NCBI RefSeq assembly: GCF_003584105.1 | Contig: NZ_QXFO01000010.1 | Coordinates: 28,179-92,178, forward strand | Length of the DNA: 64,000 bases | From: Flagellimonas taeanensis | GTDB taxonomy: Bacteria; Bacteroidota; Bacteroidia; Flavobacteriales; Flavobacteriaceae | Direction: 5' to 3' | Shown: one piece after another, positions 25,886 through 33,977 of the stretch | How the letters are laid out: every line of letters begins with the position of its first letter | Position numbering within the stretch: position 1 is the first letter of the stretch | Program-made: the position numbers and the translations under genes | Notes under the pieces: generated by a model | Seen by the model: only the letters and a program-made list of their open reading frames with translations | The model's database searches: none | Told to the model about the DNA's origin: nothing

Positions 25886-26638
25886 ATGTTAGAGATCAAG
25901 AATTTACACGCAAGCGTAGAAGATAAGGAAATCCTTAAGGGCATCAACCTAAAGGTGAACGCGGGAGAGGTTCACGCCATTATGGGGCCAAACGGTTCCG
26001 GTAAAAGTACCTTGGCCGAAGTAATTGCCGGCCAAGAAGAATTTGAAGTAGGAGAAGGAAGTATCCTTTTGGATGGTGAGGATTTGGAAGAACTTTCACC
26101 AGAAGAAAGGGCCCACAAAGGCGTTTTTCTCTCATTTCAGTATCCGGTTGAAATCCCAGGGGTTTCGGTGACCAACTTTATGAAGACCGCCATCAACGAA
26201 TCCAGAAAAGCACAGGGATTGGAGGAAATGCCCGCTAATGAGATGTTGAAAAAGATCCGCGAAAAGTCCGAACTGTTGGAAATTGACAGAAAATTTCTTT
26301 CCCGCTCCCTGAACGAAGGATTTTCCGGGGGAGAGAAGAAACGGAACGAGATTTTCCAGATGGCGATGATGGAACCCAAATTGGCCATTTTGGACGAAAC
26401 CGATTCCGGACTGGACATCGATGCCCTCCGCATTGTGGCCAACGGGGTGAACAAACTACGGAGCAAGGATAACGCAGTCATTGTGATCACGCACTACCAG
26501 CGATTGTTGGAGTACATCGTCCCAGATTTTGTACATGTGCTGTACAATGGGAAGATTGTGAAATCCGGAACCAAGGAACTCGCCCTTGAGTTGGAGGAAA
26601 AAGGATACGATTGGTTGAAACAAGAAGCGGCCGTTTAA
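25886..26638 (+). CDS. sufC: Fe-S cluster assembly ATPase SufC
   Basis: ABC-type ATPase (250 aa) of the soluble SufBC2D complex. Walker A is GPNGSGKST (34-42), the ABC signature is [12 protein letters not shown] and Walker B is [13 protein letters not shown], all characteristic of SufC. The start is the ATG at 25886, immediately after the right arm of cassette 2. sufD begins two bases after the stop, so translation is probably coupled. Confidence 0.96.
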   Translation: MLEIKNLHASVEDKEILKGINLKVNAGEVHAIMGPNGSGKSTLAEVIAGQEEFEVGEGSILLDGEDLEELSPEERAHKGVFLSFQYPVEIPGVSVTNFMKTAINESRKAQGLEEMPANEMLKKIREKSELLEIDRKFLSRSLNEGFSGGEKKRNEIFQMAMMEPKLAILDETDSGLDIDALRIVANGVNKLRSKDNAVIVITHYQRLLEYIVPDFVHVLYNGKIVKSGTKELALELEEKGYDWLKQEAAV

Positions 26639-26640
26639 GA

Positions 26641-27966
26641 ATGGAAAGCATGGATTTGAAAGAAAAATTAGTATCATCTTTTTTGGCTTTTGAGGACAGT
26701 GTGGATCTCGACCATCCCGTACATGAAGTCCGCTCGGAGGCCATAAAGAACTTTGAGGCCAAAGGGTTTCCGTCCAAAAAGGAGGAAGCCTGGAAATATA
26801 CATCGTTGAACAGCCTTCAAAAGGTGAATTTCAGCATTTTCCCAAAAGAGGAAACCACGCTGGAATACAAGGATGTGAAGAAATACTTCCTTCATGAAAT
26901 CGATACCTATAAGATTGTGTTCGTGGATGGGGTCTATAGTTCCTATCTATCGGAAACCACACACGATGGGGTGGATGTCTGCTTGATGAGTTCCGCTTTT
27001 AGCAAGCCCATGTTCCGTCAAGTGATCGAGGTCTATTTCAACAAAGCGGCATCGAAGGATGAGTCGTTGACCACGTTGAACACGGCCTTCAGCAAGGAAG
27101 GGGCCTACATCTATATCCCAAAGAACAAAATGCCCAAAAAACCCATCCAAATCCTGCATTTGGCCACGGGGAATGAGGCGGCTTTGATGCTCCAACCACG
27201 TAACTTGATCGTGGCAGAAGACAATGCAGAGGTGCAGATCATAGAGCGCCACCAAAGTTTGACGGACAATGAGGTGTTTACCAATTCCGTGACAGAGATC
27301 TTTGCGGGCAAGGATGCCATTGTGGACTACTACAAGGTACAGAACGATGCCCCAACGGCTTCATTGGTGGACAACACCTATATTTCCCAAAAAGATAGCA
27401 GCGTGGTTCGGGTACATACCTTCTCCTTTGGAGGGAAATTGATCCGCAACAACCTGAACTTCTACCAAAACGGCGAACGCATCGATTCAACCCTAAAAGG
27501 GGTGACCATCTTGGGAGACAAACAACATGTGGACCACCATACCTTGGTGCACCACAGACAGCCCAATTGCGAAAGCCATCAGGATTACAAAGGAATTTTT
27601 GGGGATAGTTCCACCGGTGTCTTCAATGGAAAGATCATTGTGGACAAGATTGCCCAAAAAACGGATGCCTTTCAGCAAAACAACAATATTTTGATCAGCG
27701 ATAAGGCCACCATCAACTCAAAGCCCCAATTGGAGATCTTTGCGGACGATGTAAAATGTTCCCACGGGTGCACCATCGGTCAATTGGACGACGAAGCCCT
27801 GTTCTACCTTAGGTCAAGAGGTATCCCGAAAAAAGAGGCCACCGCTTTGTTGATGTACGCTTTTGCCAACAACGTACTGGAAAGTGTCCGCATTCCCGAA
27901 CTCAAGGCAAGGGTGAACAAGATCATTGCCAACAAACTGGGCGTACGGGTCGGATTTGACCTGTAA
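26641..27966 (+). CDS. sufD: Fe-S cluster assembly protein SufD
   Basis: Third subunit of the SufBC2D scaffold, 441 aa. The start at 26641, two bases after sufC, is preferred to an in-frame ATG inside sufC at 26611. The N-terminal helical part contains KGFPSKKEEAWKYTSLN. The beta-helix core has HTFSFGGKLIRNNLNF and THQ-like DHHTLVHHRQPNCES, with KCSHGCTIGQLDDEALFYLR near the C-terminus carrying the conserved His. It pairs with SufB and is needed for iron entry in characterised systems. Confidence 0.95.
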   Translation: MESMDLKEKLVSSFLAFEDSVDLDHPVHEVRSEAIKNFEAKGFPSKKEEAWKYTSLNSLQKVNFSIFPKEETTLEYKDVKKYFLHEIDTYKIVFVDGVYSSYLSETTHDGVDVCLMSSAFSKPMFRQVIEVYFNKAASKDESLTTLNTAFSKEGAYIYIPKNKMPKKPIQILHLATGNEAALMLQPRNLIVAEDNAEVQIIERHQSLTDNEVFTNSVTEIFAGKDAIVDYYKVQNDAPTASLVDNTYISQKDSSVVRVHTFSFGGKLIRNNLNFYQNGERIDSTLKGVTILGDKQHVDHHTLVHHRQPNCESHQDYKGIFGDSSTGVFNGKIIVDKIAQKTDAFQQNNNILISDKATINSKPQLEIFADDVKCSHGCTIGQLDDEALFYLRSRGIPKKEATALLMYAFANNVLESVRIPELKARVNKIIANKLGVRVGFDL

Positions 27967-27990
27967 AGAACCAAAAAACAAAAGCAGACC

Positions 27991-29217
27991 ATGTTGCAGA
28001 CCGCTTTGGACATACAGACCATCCGCAAGGACTTTCCCATACTTCGCCGTGAGGTGAACGGGCAGCCCTTGGTGTATTTGGACAATGCAGCCACCTCGCA
28101 GACCCCGCAGCAGGTCATCGATGTGATCGTGGACTACTACCATCGCTATAATGCTAACATCCACCGGGGGGTACACACGCTTTCGCAAGAGGCAACGGAC
28201 GCCTATGAGACTGCCCGCCAAAAGATCCAGAAGCATTTTAATATCGGTAAGATCTATGAAGTGATTTTTACTTCTGGGACTACCCATGGCATCAATCTAG
28301 TGGCCACTGGTTTTACTTCCTTTCTAAAGAAAGGGGATGAAATAGTGGTATCGGCCATGGAGCACCATTCCAACATTGTGCCTTGGCAAATGCTCTGCGA
28401 GCGTACGGGTGCAGTCCTAAAAGTAATTCCAATGAACTTTGAAGGGGAACTGATTATGGAGGAATACCATGATCTATTGTCCAACAGGACCAAATTGGTG
28501 TTCTGTAACCACGTATCCAATGCCCTGGGTACCATCAATCCGATTGAAGAGATCATAGATGCAGCCCATAAGGTGGGTGCAGCCGTTCTGATTGACGGGG
28601 CGCAGGCCGCGGCACACATCAAACCTGATCTACAGGCCCTTGATGTGGATTTTTATACCGTATCCGCACATAAAATGTGCGGACCTACAGGGGTTGGGAT
28701 GCTCTACGGAAAGGAAGAATGGTTGAATAAATTGCCGCCCTACCAAGGAGGGGGTGAAATGATCGCTGAGGTCACTTTTGAAAAGACCACGTATGCCGAT
28801 CTGCCCCATAAATTTGAAGCGGGTACTCCCAATATCTGTGGTGGAATTGCCTTTGGTGCCGCTTTGGACTATATGGAAAACATCGGTTTTGGCGCCATTG
28901 CCCAATACGAGGATGAACTGATGCAATATGCCACACAGCAGTTGCTCACCATAGAAGGATTGCGGATCTACGGGACAGCAAAACACAAGACTTCGGTGAT
29001 TTCCTTCAATATAGAAGGTGTCCATCCATACGATATCGGCACTATTCTCGACAAACTGGGAATAGCGGTCAGGACGGGCCACCATTGTGCACAGCCCATC
29101 ATGGATTTTTATAAGATCCCGGGCACAGTACGGGCAAGTTTCAGCTTTTACAATACCCAAGAAGAAGTGGACAAGCTGGTGGAGGGCGTCAAACGGGCCA
29201 AAAAGATGCTTCTATAA
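27991..29217 (+). CDS. sufS: Cysteine desulfurase SufS
   Basis: Pyridoxal-phosphate enzyme (class V aminotransferase fold, 408 aa) that takes sulfur from L-cysteine and holds it as a persulfide for SufE and SufBCD. The PLP lysine is Lys228 in SAHKMCGPTG. The persulfide cysteine is Cys366 in RTGHHCAQP. The group II (SufS) type is shown by the short active-site loop. It is followed by a palindrome-rich 145-base gap before the metalloprotease gene. Confidence 0.96.
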   Translation: MLQTALDIQTIRKDFPILRREVNGQPLVYLDNAATSQTPQQVIDVIVDYYHRYNANIHRGVHTLSQEATDAYETARQKIQKHFNIGKIYEVIFTSGTTHGINLVATGFTSFLKKGDEIVVSAMEHHSNIVPWQMLCERTGAVLKVIPMNFEGELIMEEYHDLLSNRTKLVFCNHVSNALGTINPIEEIIDAAHKVGAAVLIDGAQAAAHIKPDLQALDVDFYTVSAHKMCGPTGVGMLYGKEEWLNKLPPYQGGGEMIAEVTFEKTTYADLPHKFEAGTPNICGGIAFGAALDYMENIGFGAIAQYEDELMQYATQQLLTIEGLRIYGTAKHKTSVISFNIEGVHPYDIGTILDKLGIAVRTGHHCAQPIMDFYKIPGTVRASFSFYNTQEEVDKLVEGVKRAKKMLL

Positions 29218-29232
29218 TCGAATCTTATTCTC

Positions 29233-29267
29233 TTTTTCAATCATACAGTTATAACTGTATTGAAAAA
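29233..29267. repeat. Palindrome after sufS
   Basis: A perfect 14-bp palindrome ACAGTTATAACTGT (29245-29258) is extended by TTTTTCAAT on the left and ATTGAAAAA on the right, with a 3-base bulge. On the plus strand it ends in A's, so it is not a terminator for sufS; an operator or a minus-strand terminator are alternatives. Confidence 0.45.
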
Positions 29268-29374
29268 AATTCTTACAAAGAGTGTAGTTTGTCGATTTTT
29301 ACAGCAAAGTCTTAATTTTATGTTAAATTTTAATATCTTGAGGCATCATTAACCTTAATTAAATGTTAAAATAC

Positions 29375-30334
29375 ATGAAAAAAGTCTTTAAGTATCTTGC
29401 CGTCGGTGCCATTCTATTTGCATCGTGTGAAAAATCAGAAACAACCGTGGAGACTGAACAAGTCCTTGAACAGGAGGTGTTCAAATTGTCGGCCGACCAA
29501 TGTGGCTCTATGGGAGTTTTGGAAGATAAATTGGCCCTAGACCCTACCTTGGCCATTAAGATGCAGGCCGTTGAGGATCACACCAAAACTGCCATCAAAC
29601 AGGGAATGACCCAAAAATTGCTTGCCGATGGATCCATTGAGATCCCTGTGGTCTTCCATATTATTTACAGGACACAAAGTGAAAACATTTCATTGGCGCA
29701 GATCGAGGACCAAATCGATGCACTGAATGAAGATTTCAATCTGGATAATCCGGGTAGGGCAAGTATCCCAGGGGAGTTTTCAACTGTTGAGGCCGATATC
29801 AACATCACTTTTACACTACAGGAAGTCATCAGAACCTATAATCGAAGCCGTTCCTGGAGGCCGGATGATTCCATGAAGTTCGTTTCTCCAGTGGTCAACC
29901 CGGAAGAATACCTGAACATTTGGGTGGTGAACAACATGCCCTATCGAGGTGGGAATATCCTTGGATATGCACAATTTCCTGGGGGAGATCGTGCCACAGA
30001 TGGTGTAGTCCTGGATTACAGGTTCACCGGCACCACAGCCTATTCAACCGGAAGAACTGCCACACACGAAGTGGGTCACTGGTTGAACTTGAGACATATC
30101 TGGGGAGATGGAGGTTGCGGAGCTTCGGATTTTGTGGATGATACACCCGATTCCGATGGACCCAGCAGAGGCTGCCCCGATTATCCTACCGTGAGTTGCG
30201 GGACCAATGATATGACCATGAACTTTATGGATTATTCCGATGACCCTTGTTTGAACATGTTCACTTTAGGACAAAAAGACCGTATGTGGTCTGTTTTTGC
30301 AGCAGGAGGGTATAGAGCGGACATGGCCGACTAA
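29375..30334 (+). CDS. M43-family zinc metalloprotease, lipoprotein
   Basis: Exported pappalysin-type (M43) metalloprotease of about 319 aa. It begins with a lipoprotein signal peptide (MKKVFKYLAVGAILFASCE; Cys near residue 18). The zinc site HEVGHWLNLRH and the Met-turn NFMDYSDD are both intact. Cysteines in GGCGASDF, RGCPDY and VSCGT probably form disulfides. An ATG four codons upstream (29363) is an alternative start. The gene is in the suf cluster but ends in a strong terminator, so it need not be functionally linked. The segment before the catalytic domain (residues 80-150) is family-typical. Confidence 0.88.
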   Translation: MKKVFKYLAVGAILFASCEKSETTVETEQVLEQEVFKLSADQCGSMGVLEDKLALDPTLAIKMQAVEDHTKTAIKQGMTQKLLADGSIEIPVVFHIIYRTQSENISLAQIEDQIDALNEDFNLDNPGRASIPGEFSTVEADINITFTLQEVIRTYNRSRSWRPDDSMKFVSPVVNPEEYLNIWVVNNMPYRGGNILGYAQFPGGDRATDGVVLDYRFTGTTAYSTGRTATHEVGHWLNLRHIWGDGGCGASDFVDDTPDSDGPSRGCPDYPTVSCGTNDMTMNFMDYSDDPCLNMFTLGQKDRMWSVFAAGGYRADMAD

Positions 30335-30352
30335 GAACTTTTTCCAAAATTG

Positions 30353-30386
30353 AAAAGGTACCGAATTTTTTCGGTACCTTTTTTTA
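30353..30386 (+). terminator. Terminator after the metalloprotease
   Basis: A 13-bp perfect stem, AAAAGGTACCGAA and its complement with a TTTT loop, runs into a tract of seven or more T's. It divides the suf region into two transcription units. Confidence 0.92.
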
Positions 30387-30403
30387 TGATTAAATCCATA
30401 CCA

Positions 30404-30841
30404 ATGAAAAGTATCCATTTGCTCCTGCTCTGTGTCTTGAATGTCTTTACATGTAGCGATTCCATGGAAAAGCAAGATGCGGTTGTGTCCATTTTCTATG
30501 AGAGTGGGACAAGAATGTCAACCTTTGCATTTAAAATTGATGCCAAGAACATTACCATCACCAAAACGGGGTTTGATGCCTATAAAACCGAACAAGGGAC
30601 CCCTGACGAAACTTGGGCCCTTTTTTTGGAGCTTATCTCGAAAATAGATCTAAATTCCATAGAGAATTTGAACCCACCTTCTTCTTTGCATGCTTCGGAT
30701 AGAGCTGCCTATGGCCGATTGGTCATCAAAACAGGAAAGCGGACCTATACAGCGCCCATGTTTGATGATGACAATCCACCTTCAACTATCCAAACTTTAA
30801 TAGAACAGATCTACAAAACGACCGAAAATATGGAGCGGTGA
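30404..30841 (+). CDS. Small putative lipoprotein, 145 aa
   Basis: Signal peptide with a lipobox-like end (LLLLCVLNVFTCSDS; Cys near residue 16), then a domain of about 125 residues with alternating beta strands (VVSIFYESGTRMSTFAFKI, ITITKTGFDAY, AAYGRLVIKTGKRTYTAPMF) and a C-terminal helix. I do not recognise the family. The start at 30404 is chosen because the signal peptide starts there and the terminator lies upstream of it. It sits between the metalloprotease terminator and the sufE promoter and may be monocistronic. Confidence 0.65.
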   Translation: MKSIHLLLLCVLNVFTCSDSMEKQDAVVSIFYESGTRMSTFAFKIDAKNITITKTGFDAYKTEQGTPDETWALFLELISKIDLNSIENLNPPSSLHASDRAAYGRLVIKTGKRTYTAPMFDDDNPPSTIQTLIEQIYKTTENMER

Positions 30842-30888
30842 ACTATTGTTGATTCAAAAAAAGGTATAATGTATCTCTATGGGTCTTT

Positions 30889-30920
30889 ATTGCTTTGATG
30901 GTAGTATTATGGTACCTTTA
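30889..30920 (+). promoter_or_regulatory. Candidate promoter before sufE
   Basis: ATTG (30889-30892), a 20-base spacer and TACCTTTA (30913-30920) match the consensus with two mismatches, 17 bases before the sufE ATG. It would make sufE-sufT-DUF2480 a unit independent of the upstream terminator. Confidence 0.4.
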
Positions 30921-30937
30921 CATTCGAAACTTTTGAT

Positions 30938-31360
30938 ATGACCATACAAGAGATACAGGAAGAGATAGTGGATGAGTTCTCCATGTTCGATGACTGGATG
31001 CAACGGTACGAATACATGATAGAACTGGGCAAATCCCTTCCCTTGATAGAGGAACAATATAAAACGGACGATAATCTCATCAAGGGATGCCAGAGCAAGG
31101 TTTGGGTCCATGCCGAACTGGATGGCGATAAATTGGTGTTTACCGCAGATAGTGATGCCATCATCACCAAGGGTATCATCGCCATACTGATCCGAGCGTT
31201 CAGCAACCAGAAACCACAGGACATCATAGATGCCGACACAGCATTTATAGATGAAATCGGGCTGAAGGAACATTTGTCCCCCACAAGGGCCAACGGTCTG
31301 GTCAGCATGATCAAGCAGTTGAAACTCTATGCGGTGGCCTATCAAACACAGTTAAATTAG
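30938..31360 (+). CDS. sufE: Cysteine desulfuration protein SufE
   Basis: Sulfur acceptor (140 aa) that takes persulfide sulfur from SufS and passes it to SufB. The acceptor residue is Cys51 in LIKGCQSKVWV, and the rest of the compact alpha/beta fold is present (LVFTADSDAIITKGIIAIL). sufT starts five bases downstream. It is separated from sufS by two unrelated genes and a terminator, an arrangement often seen in Flavobacteriaceae. Confidence 0.95.
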   Translation: MTIQEIQEEIVDEFSMFDDWMQRYEYMIELGKSLPLIEEQYKTDDNLIKGCQSKVWVHAELDGDKLVFTADSDAIITKGIIAILIRAFSNQKPQDIIDADTAFIDEIGLKEHLSPTRANGLVSMIKQLKLYAVAYQTQLN

Positions 31361-31365
31361 ACAAG

Positions 31366-31695
31366 ATGAGCGAAGAAACCAATATCGATACCCAAGACTT
31401 GGGCGAAAAAATAGTAAGGGTCCTCAAGACCATTTATGACCCTGAAATCCCGGTGGACATCTATGAGCTAGGGCTGATCTACGATGTGTTCGTAAACGAG
31501 GAATACGATGTCAAGATCTTGATGACACTCACCTCGCCGAACTGTCCAGTGGCCGAGAGTTTGCCGGTTGAGGTGGAAGAGAAGGTCAAATCCATTGATG
31601 AACTGAAGGATGTGGAAGTGGAAATCACTTTTGATCCCCCTTGGACACAGGAACTGATGAGCGAAGAGGCCAAATTGGAACTTGGGCTGCTTTAA
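31366..31695 (+). CDS. MIP18/DUF59-family Fe-S assembly factor (SufT-like)
   Basis: A 109-aa single-domain MIP18 (DUF59) protein, thought to help mature iron-sulfur proteins. The family motif is IYDPEIPVDIYELGLIYDV (residues 23-41), followed by MTLTSPNCPVAESLP with the conserved Cys and a typical VEITFDPPWTQELMSEEAKL end. The gene follows sufE by five bases. A decayed four-helix-bundle cassette lies between it and the DUF2480 gene. Confidence 0.92.
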   Translation: MSEETNIDTQDLGEKIVRVLKTIYDPEIPVDIYELGLIYDVFVNEEYDVKILMTLTSPNCPVAESLPVEVEEKVKSIDELKDVEVEITFDPPWTQELMSEEAKLELGLL

Positions 31696-32200
31696 TTGTC
31701 TGATATCTGAAGTCTGACATCAGAATTCAGAAACTCCAAATGAGAGTTATAGCATAGAGTTTAGATATCAAACCCCTGATATCACTTAAATAAGATTTAT
31801 GGAAAAGGGGTTTGAACAAATAATTTCTTGGCAGAAAGCTCGAAGGCTGAACACAGAAATCTACAGAGTCACAGGCAACAGTAGTTTTGGAAGGGATTTT
31901 GCGTTAAAAGATCAGATCAGAAGAGCTTCCATTTCCATTTCTTCCAATATAGCTGAAGGTTATGGTAGGAAAACGGATAAGGAGTTTATCTATTTTTTGA
32001 ATGTAGCATAAGCTTCCTGTTATGAAGTAAAATCGCAATTATATTTAGCTTTGGATATTGACTATTTGGATAAGAAAATGTTCGAAAAAATTTATGCCAT
32101 CTGCGATGATATTTCGAAAACAATTCATGGGTTGATAAAATATTTGGAACAAAAAAATGATATCAGAAGTCTGACATCTGATAACTGAATTCTGCAAAAG
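31696..32200 (+). mobile_element. IVS-like cassette 3 between sufT and the DUF2480 gene
   Basis: The whole 505-base gap. The left flank TGATATCTGAAGTCTGACAT (31700) recurs in direct orientation on the right as TGATATCAGAAGTCTGACAT (32158), differing at one position; both are internally palindromic. CAGAATTCAG on the left has its complement CTGAATTCTG on the right (about 32185-32194). Further TAGATATCA/TGATATCAC copies occur near 31761-31784. The cassette holds a four-helix-bundle pseudogene. The flanks differ from those of cassettes 1 and 2. Confidence 0.55.
31799..32188 (+). pseudogene. Four-helix-bundle (S23/IVP) gene, copy 3, broken by an in-frame stop
   Basis: A reading frame of 129 codons from ATG to TGA carries a TAA at 32009-32011. 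Before it: FEQIISWQKARRLNTEIYRV and DQIRRASISISSNIAEGYGR and YFLNVA. After it, in the same frame: ASCYEVKSQLYLALD and ISKTIHGLIKYLEQKND, the normal rest of the family. A Lys codon (AAA or AAG) is expected at the stop, as in SKGSxxE of the other copies, so a single base change explains it. The frame's last codons run into the right-hand repeat. A 70-aa truncated product is possible but unlikely to fold. Confidence 0.85.
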
Positions 32201-32707
32201 ATGGAAGAAGAAATCATAAACAGGGTAGCCCAGAGTAAATTGGTCACTTTTGACTTGGAGGATTATTATCCAAAAGGGGAAAGAAAGGTGGTGGACATCA
32301 AGGATTGGCTGTACGAGGGCATCATATTGCGGGAAAAGGAGTTCAGGGACCATGTGGATGCCCACGATTGGGCCATGTACCAAGATGCGTATGTGGCGCT
32401 GCATTGCTCCACCGATGCCATTGTTCCCGGTTGGGCCTTTATGTTGGTTTCCTCCAAATTGGCGCCCTATGCCCAAAAAGTGGTTGTAGGCGGGCTGGAA
32501 GACTTGGAAAGCTCACTCTACCAGACCATTTTGGAAAATCTGGATGTTTCGGATTTTACAGATAAGCCCGTCATCATAAAAGGATGTTCCCACAAACCCG
32601 TCCCTGCGAATGCCTATATTACTGCCATTACCAAAATTCAACAGGTGGCCAAAAGTGTCATGTATGGAGAGGCCTGTTCCTCCGTGCCGCTCTATAGGCG
32701 GAAGTAG
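32201..32707 (+). CDS. DUF2480 family protein
   Basis: A 168-aa soluble protein recognised as DUF2480, found in Bacteroidota and usually placed next to suf genes. The N-terminus INRVAQSKLVTFDLEDYYPK, the middle segment DAYVALHCSTDAIVPGWAFM and a Cys-containing KGCSHKPVPANAYI are characteristic. Function is unknown; the gene neighbourhood suggests a link to iron-sulfur assembly, with Cys residues that might carry sulfur or metal. It starts just after the right arm of cassette 3. Confidence 0.85.
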   Translation: MEEEIINRVAQSKLVTFDLEDYYPKGERKVVDIKDWLYEGIILREKEFRDHVDAHDWAMYQDAYVALHCSTDAIVPGWAFMLVSSKLAPYAQKVVVGGLEDLESSLYQTILENLDVSDFTDKPVIIKGCSHKPVPANAYITAITKIQQVAKSVMYGEACSSVPLYRRK

Positions 32708-32708
32708 C

Positions 32709-32739
32709 TATGTCCCTAAGGTGACTTTTCTTACTTTTG
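32709..32739 (+). promoter_or_regulatory. Promoter of the DUF3078 gene
   Basis: TATG (32709-32712), a 19-base spacer and TACTTTTG (32732-32739) match the consensus with one mismatch, 25 bases before the ATG. Confidence 0.5.
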
Positions 32740-32764
32740 CGGTCTAAACAGAAAACTCCATACT

Positions 32765-33697
32765 ATGAAAAAATCGCTTTTGACCGCTATGGCTTTCTTT
32801 GTCCTGACATTGACCTTTGCACAGACCGAAGAAGAGCTGAAGGCCCAAATTGCCCCCAAAAAAGATTCCATTGCCACTATCCAATCCCGCGTGAACGCAT
32901 TGCAAAAACAATTGGATGCCCTACCCGGATGGAAAATCGGCGCTTTTGGCACCATCGGTGGTAGCCTTTCCCAGTTCAACAACTGGTTTGCCCAAGGCAT
33001 TCCCAACAACTCATCCGGTAACATCGGCTTTACGGTAAATGCTTTTGCCAACCTTCAGGAAGAAAAGTTTTTTTGGAGAAATGCGGCCAACGTGAACCTC
33101 ACTTGGGTAAAATTGGACGATAAGGACGACCCAACTGATGATGATAGCTTCCGTCAGGCCACAGACGTGTTCAACATTTCGTCTCTCTATGGTAGGAAAC
33201 TGAGCGAAAAATTTGCCATTTCCGCCCTGACCGAATACCGCACCACCATTTTGAGCAACTTCAACGACCCCGGCTACCTGGATATCGGTGTCGGTGCCAC
33301 TTGGACACCCATTTCTGACCTGGTGGTGGTAATACACCCCCTCAACTACAACTTTGTGTTCAGCAGCGAGGACAACATATTCGAATCATCCATGGGTGCC
33401 AAGATTCTGGCCGACTACACCAAGCAACTGGGTGCCGTGAGCTTCAAGAGCAACCTTTCATTATTCCAAAGTTATAAAAGCAGTGACCTGAGCAACTGGA
33501 CATGGACCAATTCCTTCAGTTATTCCCTTTGGAAGATGATTGGGGTAGGGTTCGATTTTGGATTGAGGAGCAACAAGCAAGAAACCCTCAACTATATTGT
33601 CAACAATGCCCCGACTCCTGACCCGGCCGCCACTTTTGACACCATAGACAACGAATTGCAAACCTATTGGACCTTGGGCTTGAGCTATAAGTTCTGA
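32765..33697 (+). CDS. DUF3078 family exported protein
   Basis: A 310-aa protein with a signal peptide (MKKSLLTAMAFFVLTLTFAQ), a short coiled region (SIATIQSRVNALQKQLDALP), then a domain of about 250 residues with alternating strands and aromatic ends, looking like an outer-membrane beta-barrel. Matches DUF3078: GGSLSQFNNWFAQGIPNNS, VNLTWVKLDDKDDPTDDD, and a final aromatic residue (YKF) suited to outer-membrane insertion. It lies at the end of the suf region as in many Flavobacteriaceae. Function is unknown. A strong terminator follows. Confidence 0.85.
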   Translation: MKKSLLTAMAFFVLTLTFAQTEEELKAQIAPKKDSIATIQSRVNALQKQLDALPGWKIGAFGTIGGSLSQFNNWFAQGIPNNSSGNIGFTVNAFANLQEEKFFWRNAANVNLTWVKLDDKDDPTDDDSFRQATDVFNISSLYGRKLSEKFAISALTEYRTTILSNFNDPGYLDIGVGATWTPISDLVVVIHPLNYNFVFSSEDNIFESSMGAKILADYTKQLGAVSFKSNLSLFQSYKSSDLSNWTWTNSFSYSLWKMIGVGFDFGLRSNKQETLNYIVNNAPTPDPAATFDTIDNELQTYWTLGLSYKF

Positions 33698-33726
33698 AAT
33701 ACCTTTTGAACAATAATTCCGGATAC

Positions 33727-33756
33727 AAAAAAAGCCCTCAAAATGAGGGCTTTTTT
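33727..33756 (+). terminator. Terminator after the DUF3078 gene
   Basis: AGCCCTCA-AAA-TGAGGGCT with A's before and six T's after; symmetric, so it may also stop minus-strand transcription. The remaining 220 bases before the hflX stop codon show no gene. Confidence 0.88.
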
Positions 33757-33977
33757 GTGGGGTGAAATATGATTTTTCATGTTTTTAAGACCATGGTCTA
33801 AGTAGGTTAAGATCATATCGATCAAGGTTCGACACTAAATGACTTAAAAACAATGTGAAAGTAGTCCGCACATGGCTAACCCCTAAATTTTTGTTGTGAA
33901 CTGTCCAAAAACTGTGGTGGAAAGGACCTACGGGAACATCTAATCGAAGAAGTGGGACACTTTGTCCCGAAGGTCTT

